A stretch of 10,634 bases of DNA, taken from NCBI GenBank assembly GCA_030019485.1, contig JASEEW010000055.1, positions 1 to 10,634 on the forward strand, written 5' to 3'. The translations under genes and the position numbers were made by a program. Shown in pieces: positions 7,001 through 10,634 of the stretch (the stretch's first letter is position 1; every line of letters begins with the position of its first letter). Below the pieces are notes generated by a model. The model made no database searches. It was not told where the DNA came from and saw nothing but the letters and a program-made list of their open reading frames with translations. Source of the stretch: Thermoplasmatales archaeon (GTDB taxonomy: Archaea; Thermoplasmatota; JASEFT01; JAUWIS01).

Positions 7001-9597
7001 ATGGCCTGATTGGCACAGGCGGCACATTATGCTCCTATTCTCCAAACAACATGAAGCTTGCACCATTATTTGGATTAAATACCTCCGCTGTTGGTGTCAG
7101 GGCTGAGGATTTCTCACAAAATTTTAACATAATCTACCAAGAAAATCCGTTGTTTACAAAGATAACAAATCCGTATCCTACAAGCATACCATGGACAGTA
7201 ACAAATCTGATGCTAAACGAATCAAACCCTAATGGAAAGGCTGCTAACTCAACAGACAATAGAGCAATGATTGTTGAGTACAACAATGTTTATGCATCCA
7301 TATATTTCACACATATGCCAGAGTTTATTTACAGGTCAAACAGCTACGATAAGCAAATTGTTTACAACTCATTTGTATGGGCAGAAATGAACTGCAACCC
7401 AACATACGATGTTGCTGTTACATTTTTCCAGGCACCTGCTTATCTGGAAATAGGGCAAAATACATGCGTGGGTGCAATAATAAAAAATAATGGCGTTGAA
7501 AATGAAAATGTCACGGTAAACCTCATATTGAATAACACAACAATAAACACCACTCTAATATCATTGGAGAAAAACTCATCACAAAAAATAGTGTTCAACT
7601 GGGCCTCTGATGTAGAAGGGGAATACAACATTGGCATAACTGCATCTATTCCAAATGAAAATATTACAGCGAACAATTTTGCAGAGAAAAAAATTACAGT
7701 TATATCCACACCTCATATTTCTTTTTCACCATCCTATTTTAACATAAATATTACAAGATTGGAAACAGTAAACAAAACATTGGTTTTATGTAATGATGCA
7801 GATGCAACAGGGGTTCTTGAGTTTGATATTAATACAGAGCCCTGGATCACAGCAGCACCAAAGAATGGAACAGTGGATATAGGATGCGAAACAAATATTA
7901 CATTCACAATCAATCCAGCAATGCTGGATGTTGGAGAATACGGCCCTGATATTGTTATAAACACAAATGATTTTTATAAAAACCAGATTTTAATAACATT
8001 ACATTTAGTTGTTTCCAATGTTTTGCCAGTGGCTGATGCGGGGAACGATAGATGGGTGAATGAAAATGAGGTTGTAATGTTCAACGCATCAGAATCCTAT
8101 GACCCAGATGGAAAAATAACAAACTATACATGGGATTTCGGCGACGGGAAAAAAGGATATAATATGACAGTAAATCATTCCTATCCTGTTTACGGTGACT
8201 ATACAGTTACATTAACAGTTGAAGATGACGATTTCTGCTTTAATCAGGTAACGATATCCATATTTGTGAATGCTTTGCCAAGAATAAACATAGAGGGAAA
8301 TGTTAAAGAGATTTATACAAATGAGAACACAATTTTCAACGGTTCTGCATACGACCCAGATGGGTGGATAACAATCTATGAATGGGATTTTGAGGATGAT
8401 GGAGTATTTGATTTGTCCTCAAACAAAACAGGCGGAACATATCATGCCTATCTGCATAGCGGTATTTACACCGCTGTTTTCAGGGTAACAGACAATAAAA
8501 ATGCCTGTTCTGAAGATGCAGTAACAGTAATTGTTCACAACAGAGCGCCCTATGTGAGCATAAACACAAACAGGACAGAGGTCTACACATATGAGGAGAT
8601 AGCGTTCTCCGCATCTGAGTCAGGGGATACTGATGGTGAGATAATAAACTACACATGGTGTATTTGTGCTTTCACTGTTGGTTGCGGTAAGAATCTTACT
8701 CATAGCTTTGAAGATGATGGAAACTACACTGTGAGTCTATCTGTTACAGATAATGACGGAAAAACAAACACAACCACAGTAAAAATCATTGTGAAAAACA
8801 GACCGCCTATTCCGAATATTATTCTCAGCGAGACAACGATAAATACATATGAAAATATAACATTTGACGCCACAGAATCCTATGACTTAGATGGAACAAT
8901 ACTGGTTTACATATGGAATTTTGGTGATGGAAACATGGGCACAGGCATTAATGTGAGCCATGCCTACAATAATGACCACATATATCCTGTTACACTAACA
9001 ATTATAGATGATGATGGAGCAATAACAAGGAAAACAATCAATGTTACGGTAAATAACAGACCGCCAAGGTCAGACTTCGCATTCTCATCAGAGTCCCCAA
9101 ATATTTTTGAGTCTGTTAATTTTACAGATACATCTGGAGACATAGATGGTTTTATTGTTGCTTGGCATTGGGATTTCGGTGATGGAAACATAAGTTATGA
9201 GCAAAACCCAAAACACGCTTATTCTAATGCCGGTAACTATTCTGTAACCCTAACAGTTGCAGACAATGACGGCGCAAACAGCACAATCACAAAACAGGTT
9301 CAGGTGTTTTTAGACACAGATGGGGACGGAATACCAGATGTAACAGACCCTGATGATGACAATGACGGCCTGACAGATGAAGAGGAAAAACTCCTTGGTA
9401 CAGACCCGTTAAATCCTGATACTGATGGCGATGGTTATGACGACAAAGACGACCGTTATCCTTTGGATGCCAGTAAATGGAACCAGGGTGGAAAGCCAGC
9501 AATCATACCAGGTTTTGACGTTTTTGACATGGCTGCAGTCATAGGCGGGCTGTGTGTTTGCATTTTCATTCTAAAAAAGAAGAGAAGGCGGTTGTGA
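4090..9597 (+). CDS. Giant secreted C25 (gingipain-like) cysteine protease with CARDB, amidotransferase-like, PKD and TSP3 domains
   Basis: An 1835-residue exported protease, probably cell-surface anchored. Order: signal peptide (1-30, cleavage likely after VNA30); C25 propeptide (about 50-235, with PGEPELPFKTVKILLPEG at 89-106); peptidase C25 domain (about 277-662), starting YDYVIITNN and ending GDPTVRIK. The catalytic pair is His524 (NHMAHTD) and Cys554 (YSQGCYAGSFD), with the spacing seen in gingipains. Then CARDB 1 (669-768), CARDB 2 (771-872), a GATase1/ThuA-like domain (876-1102), CARDB 3 (1106-1205), a BACON/Ig-like domain (1208-1310), five PKD domains (1312-1740), Asp-rich TSP3-type calcium loops (DTDGDGIPD at 1742 and DTDGDGYDD at 1777), and a C-terminal PGF motif (1807-1809), hydrophobic helix and KKKRRR tail. 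Roughly fifty N-x-S/T sequons indicate heavy glycosylation. GTG is chosen for its AGGAGGA site. The likely role is extracellular protein degradation. Cleavage specificity cannot be read, and the other domains suggest substrate or surface binding. Confidence 0.93.
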   Translation: MSNKKFMGTWLTFTVVFLLCAPLFIGVVNADNASISHPENDGLTTAEEINISETNRIIELSFDFLRPTVEKNRGYDTVVINGLQNHALPGEPELPFKTVKILLPEGKNVSSINVTSSGKTMLDGGFIIEPGRKPVPLMDGEDEQISQESSKSLPYDTVLKNKQDRTPSNQTIYSSSESFPGKLYHNLGVQTFRGYRILIVNLYPVQYIPKTGEIYYFKEMRITVETRNAETCDLFRGLQKDEAGVKTMVDNPEIVETYGMGTKTVQQSSIVNSLNSYDYVIITNNALNSSAGAYTFQDLADYKNSKGIATTIVTVENILNESAYWDSNPLFNDTQAVIRNFIIDAYMNWGIEYMLLGGDDEIIPHRGFYVDEGFYWDEDIPSDLYYSCLDGSFNYDNDNYWGEINDGLNYDENDLFAEVYVGRAPVDSTDELSNFVFKTLSYEKSDDAYLRNVRMVGENMGWAVCGGDYKDEIKYGSSNYGYTTVGIPNEYNVSTLYDRNGVWQKSEIISIINNGVHIVNHMAHTDVNFIMKMTNNDVKNLENSKYFFGYSQGCYAGSFDNRRSDGNYGDDCIVEDFVTTHAGAFAFIANSRYGWGSYYDTNSPSQHFDREFFDALFGENIRELGRANQDSKEDSVGFISDPIIRWCYYEVNLFGDPTVRIKSPVKPEHDIEVRKLDASRYGLPNETITVKAGVYNNGQNTENVTIDLIVNSITVNSTLILNMVNDTYQWVWFNWTPTANGVYELCACAEFVPDENVTDNNRANTTVIAGPDIAVNSISASDYIELNTTSTINATVTNLGMTNESSIVIDFIVNGTTVDNISVSILSGESADVTFNWTPTTEGSYNVIIYAEPVADEYFVTNNLLNKTILVFAIKGYINVAVVDSWGTDNPDSAVWDEINMHWYNYGNYVVSIDYTSLNKENITYSDIVNSGADVLMISDAWDPGIYNPDCNWEFTDDEINAINQYINDGHGLIGTGGTLCSYSPNNMKLAPLFGLNTSAVGVRAEDFSQNFNIIYQENPLFTKITNPYPTSIPWTVTNLMLNESNPNGKAANSTDNRAMIVEYNNVYASIYFTHMPEFIYRSNSYDKQIVYNSFVWAEMNCNPTYDVAVTFFQAPAYLEIGQNTCVGAIIKNNGVENENVTVNLILNNTTINTTLISLEKNSSQKIVFNWASDVEGEYNIGITASIPNENITANNFAEKKITVISTPHISFSPSYFNINITRLETVNKTLVLCNDADATGVLEFDINTEPWITAAPKNGTVDIGCETNITFTINPAMLDVGEYGPDIVINTNDFYKNQILITLHLVVSNVLPVADAGNDRWVNENEVVMFNASESYDPDGKITNYTWDFGDGKKGYNMTVNHSYPVYGDYTVTLTVEDDDFCFNQVTISIFVNALPRINIEGNVKEIYTNENTIFNGSAYDPDGWITIYEWDFEDDGVFDLSSNKTGGTYHAYLHSGIYTAVFRVTDNKNACSEDAVTVIVHNRAPYVSINTNRTEVYTYEEIAFSASESGDTDGEIINYTWCICAFTVGCGKNLTHSFEDDGNYTVSLSVTDNDGKTNTTTVKIIVKNRPPIPNIILSETTINTYENITFDATESYDLDGTILVYIWNFGDGNMGTGINVSHAYNNDHIYPVTLTIIDDDGAITRKTINVTVNNRPPRSDFAFSSESPNIFESVNFTDTSGDIDGFIVAWHWDFGDGNISYEQNPKHAYSNAGNYSVTLTVADNDGANSTITKQVQVFLDTDGDGIPDVTDPDDDNDGLTDEEEKLLGTDPLNPDTDGDGYDDKDDRYPLDASKWNQGGKPAIIPGFDVFDMAAVIGGLCVCIFILKKKRRRL
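6715..7395 (+). other. GATase1/ThuA-like domain within the C25 protease (residues 876-1102)
   Basis: The segment starts with a beta-strand, YINVAVVDSWG, continues with an alpha/beta pattern (YGNYVVSIDY, GADVLMISDAWDPG), then helix INQYINDGHGLIGTGGTLC (964-981 region), and closes with a strand and surface-access motif VYASIYFTHMPEF. This order resembles class I glutamine-amidotransferase-like folds such as ThuA. The usual G-x-C-x-G nucleophile elbow is not seen: the equivalent turn reads TGGTLC. It therefore looks like a binding or degenerate version. The assignment is by fold pattern only. Confidence 0.6.
8023..9309 (+). other. Array of five PKD domains in the C25 protease
   Basis: Five Ig-like PKD repeats of about 85 residues begin near residues 1312, 1394, 1485, 1570 and 1657. 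Repeats 1 and 5 have WDFGDG, repeat 4 WNFGDG, and repeat 2 WDFEDDG. Repeat 3 replaces this motif with WCICAFTVGCG. Each repeat has a YDPDG-like turn and an HxY...GxYTVTLTV-type close. Repeats 3-5 start with N-R-A/P-P linkers whose DNA (AACAGACCGCC) is nearly identical, consistent with internal duplication. PKD arrays in secreted archaeal proteins act as spacers or polysaccharide/protein-binding modules. Confidence 0.88.
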
Positions 9598-9632
9598 TAA
9601 GTATTATCATTGTCCCCCCCTTTCCCAATCAT

Positions 9633-9644
9633 AAAAAGAAAAAA
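9633..9644 (-). terminator. Oligo-T terminator of the right-hand minus-strand operon
   Basis: On the minus strand the gap between the two convergent genes reads TTTTTTCTTTTT, 10-21 bases after the stop at 9654. This is a typical archaeal oligo-T termination signal. No comparable T-run follows the protease stop on the plus strand. That side has only a C7 tract (9614-9620) followed by TTT. Confidence 0.5.
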
Positions 9645-9653
9645 GATTAAAAC

Positions 9654-10088
9654 TTAGATGTACTCCTTCATTATTTCCTCCTTTTTAAGCAGTTTATTCA
9701 ACTCTTTATTGAGTTTTCCCTCCAAACTTTTCTGCCCGGAAATAATTTTTTCCAACCTGTTTGTTGCATCTGGTGAATATTTACCTATGCCTATTGCTAT
9801 CAACGCGGCATCTTTTGCCTGAGGATAGATTTCACCAATAGGAAAATATTCCCCCTCTTCTTCTATAATATGTCGCGCCCTTTCCGGGAAATCATCAATT
9901 TTTCTTCCAACACCGATTGGCCGGTAAGGTGTTTTCCATTCTGTTTTCATATGCCAGAGGGAATCGCAGCCCAGAATGTATGTGTCATAATGCCCTCTTT
10001 TGTCCCTTCCTCTGAGCACCTTCCAGTTTTCAGGTTTTTTATCGTATTTTCTCTTTATCTCAAACATTATCTGCTCAACAGTTTTCAT
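9654..10088 (-). CDS. Unrecognised basic protein downstream of a VapC-type toxin
   Basis: A 144-residue soluble protein with no signal peptide or membrane segment. The N-terminal half is rich in Lys, Arg, His, Tyr and Trp, with a distinctive block WKVLRGRDKRGHYDTYILG followed by CDSLWHMKTEW (about residues 22-51) and PIGVGRKIDDFPERA. The C-terminal third (LEKIISGQKSLEGKLNKEL onward) is a charged amphipathic helix, probably coiled coil. The Cys/His/Asp/Trp cluster could be a binding or catalytic site, but I match no known family. It follows the VapC-like gene by 29 bp on the same strand and ends at an oligo-T terminator, so they are probably cotranscribed. I chose ATG 10088 because GGAG (10098-10101) precedes it by 9 bases. 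An in-frame ATG at 10103 would add five residues (MESIK), but it overlaps that GGAG. Confidence 0.7.
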   Translation of the reverse strand: MKTVEQIMFEIKRKYDKKPENWKVLRGRDKRGHYDTYILGCDSLWHMKTEWKTPYRPIGVGRKIDDFPERARHIIEEEGEYFPIGEIYPQAKDAALIAIGIGKYSPDATNRLEKIISGQKSLEGKLNKELNKLLKKEEIMKEYI

Positions 10089-10117
10089 TTTAATACTCTC
10101 CATGTTTTTTACACAAA

Positions 10118-10513
10118 CTACCAGGTTTCTATAAGTAATCCTCTAACACGTTGAAAGTGAGCCACATTCTTTGTAACCACTAGCTCGTTGTTAGCCATAG
10201 CGATGCTTGCTATTAGAGTATCTATATCTCCTATCTCTTGCCCTGAGCGGATCAGCTCACTAGAAGCCCTGCCGAATATTTCGCAAGCTTCTACCGGTAC
10301 ATCAAGCAGTCTAAGTTTTGCGAGCAGCCCCGTAACTTTTCTGATTTTTGCAGCTGGGCTCGAGGAAAGCCACGCCCCTTTGAATAGTTCGCATGCGTTA
10401 ATTGGTGTTGTGGATAGAACCTCATTTCTGTCAGCAAGATCTCTTAGCTTTTCTAATGCGTTTTTTTCTTTTCTGAGAAGGGCTATAAGAAAGTCCGTAT
10501 CCAAGCAGGGCAT
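10118..10513 (-). CDS. vapC: VapC-type PIN-domain toxin ribonuclease
   Basis: A 131-residue PIN-domain protein of typical VapC length. These are Mg-dependent RNases, several of which cleave tRNA or rRNA, neutralised by a VapB-type partner. Metal-binding residues are in place: Asp5 (CLDTDFLIALL), Glu42 (NACELFKGA), Asp98 with Asp96 (IGDIDTLIASIA), and Asn116 in the VVTKNVAHFQRV motif, where VapC proteins carry Asp or Asn. The start is supported by GAGGGAG (10519-10525) 5 bases upstream and by the 1-bp TAATG overlap with the stop of the preceding reading frame, the usual antitoxin-toxin junction. Its DNA is more GC-rich than neighbouring genes (about 40-57% in three sampled 60-base lines, against 32-37% in lines from the protease and synthetase genes), suggesting acquisition. 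Complete and probably functional. Confidence 0.92.
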   Translation of the reverse strand: MPCLDTDFLIALLRKEKNALEKLRDLADRNEVLSTTPINACELFKGAWLSSSPAAKIRKVTGLLAKLRLLDVPVEACEIFGRASSELIRSGQEIGDIDTLIASIAMANNELVVTKNVAHFQRVRGLLIETW

Positions 10514-10634
10514 TATATCTCCCTCTTTAGAAATTTAACCTTTGTTCGCAGGTTATAAACATTTTCAATCGCAGTTGCAAGTTCCTCATCTGTTTTCATA
10601 TGTTCCACATATTTGAGTAGCCGGGCTGCGTTTT
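10513..10634 (-). CDS. C-terminal part of a probable VapB-type antitoxin (5' end outside window)
   Basis: Upstream of the VapC-like toxin, one minus-strand frame stays open from the window edge to a TAA whose last A is the first base of the toxin ATG. It encodes 39 visible residues, NAARLLKYVEH, then MKTDEELATAIENVYNLRT, then KVKFLKREI. The segment is helical and charged, as expected for the toxin-binding tail of an antitoxin. The other two frames have stops within 50 bases. The DNA-binding N-terminus is outside the window, so the antitoxin class (AbrB, RHH or other) cannot be stated. An internal ATG would give only 28 residues, so the longer frame is the more likely gene. Confidence 0.65.
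   Translation of the reverse strand, partial: NAARLLKYVEHMKTDEELATAIENVYNLRTKVKFLKREI

Noticed and set aside
8023..9309. Tandem DNA repeats or CRISPR-like spacing in the protease 3' half
   Set aside because: The repetition is at protein level (PKD domains of about 85 residues). DNA identity is limited to short linkers and there is no regular repeat-spacer pattern.
9319..9460. Dockerin module (cellulosome-type) at the Asp-rich segment
   Set aside because: The DxDGDG loops are spaced and surrounded as in TSP3/calcium-loop regions next to an anchor, without the paired helix pattern of a dockerin.
9614..9620. C7 homopolymer as a phase-variation tract
   Set aside because: It lies between two convergent stop codons, outside any coding region or promoter, so slippage there would have no evident effect.
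9870..10154. 94-codon plus-strand open frame antisense to the unknown basic protein
   Set aside because: It spans two minus-strand genes, has shadow-like Phe/Ser/Cys composition, and lacks a promoter or ribosome site. The minus-strand frame fits the local operon.
10188..10538. 116-codon plus-strand open frame over the VapC-type toxin
   Set aside because: The opposite strand carries a complete PIN motif set with a ribosome site and a TAATG junction; the plus frame is Ser-rich with no recognisable motif.

Overview
The window looks archaeal. It has AT-rich genes (roughly 35-40% GC in the lines I sampled by eye), archaeal TATA-type promoters (TTTATATA-like boxes about 25 bases before the inferred transcript starts), an adenosine-specific kinase of a mainly archaeal family, ribbon-helix-helix/PIN and VapC-type toxin-antitoxin pairs, and a very large secreted protease with CARDB and PKD domains ending in a PGF-type tail. 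A low-GC euryarchaeon of the Thermoplasmatota type, living heterotrophically on protein, fits best. That placement is inferred from gene style; no rRNA or other phylogenetic marker is present.

Layout. Positions 1-95 hold the last 30 codons of an unrecognised gene, ending in a hairpin plus T-run that looks like its terminator. A promoter region then leads to an AMP-forming acetyl-CoA synthetase (286-2253, +). Converging on it, 5 bp away, is a gene for a small two-helix membrane protein (2259-2549, -). Next comes a compact toxin-antitoxin operon (RHH antitoxin 2724-2915 and PIN toxin 2905-3417, overlapping by 11 bp). It has a near-palindromic operator candidate just after its TATA box and sits between two near-identical 14-bp direct repeats. 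An adenosine-specific kinase (3490-3972, -) shares a 117-bp divergent promoter region with the dominant gene of the window.

That gene (4090-9597, +) encodes a 1835-residue exported C25 (gingipain/clostripain-clan) cysteine protease. Its order is signal peptide, C25 propeptide, C25 catalytic domain with a His524/Cys554 dyad, two CARDB domains, a GATase1/ThuA-like Rossmann domain, a third CARDB, a BACON/Ig-like domain, five PKD domains, thrombospondin-3-type calcium loops, and a C-terminal PGF plus membrane helix plus basic tail.

The right end (minus strand) is a second toxin-antitoxin unit: the C-terminal end of a probable antitoxin runs off the window edge, overlaps a VapC-type PIN toxin by 1 bp, and is followed 29 bp later by an unrecognised basic 144-residue protein. 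This PIN region is more GC-rich than the rest, suggesting transfer.

Together, the protease would release peptides outside the cell, and acetyl-CoA synthetase would activate acetate or propionate, including that formed by amino-acid fermentation. This is an inference, because the two genes are not in one operon. I found no tRNA, rRNA, CRISPR array, transposase or replication origin. The parts least explained by known families are the amidotransferase-like domain inside the protease, the cysteine-substituted third PKD domain, and the unrecognised 144-residue protein beside the VapC unit.
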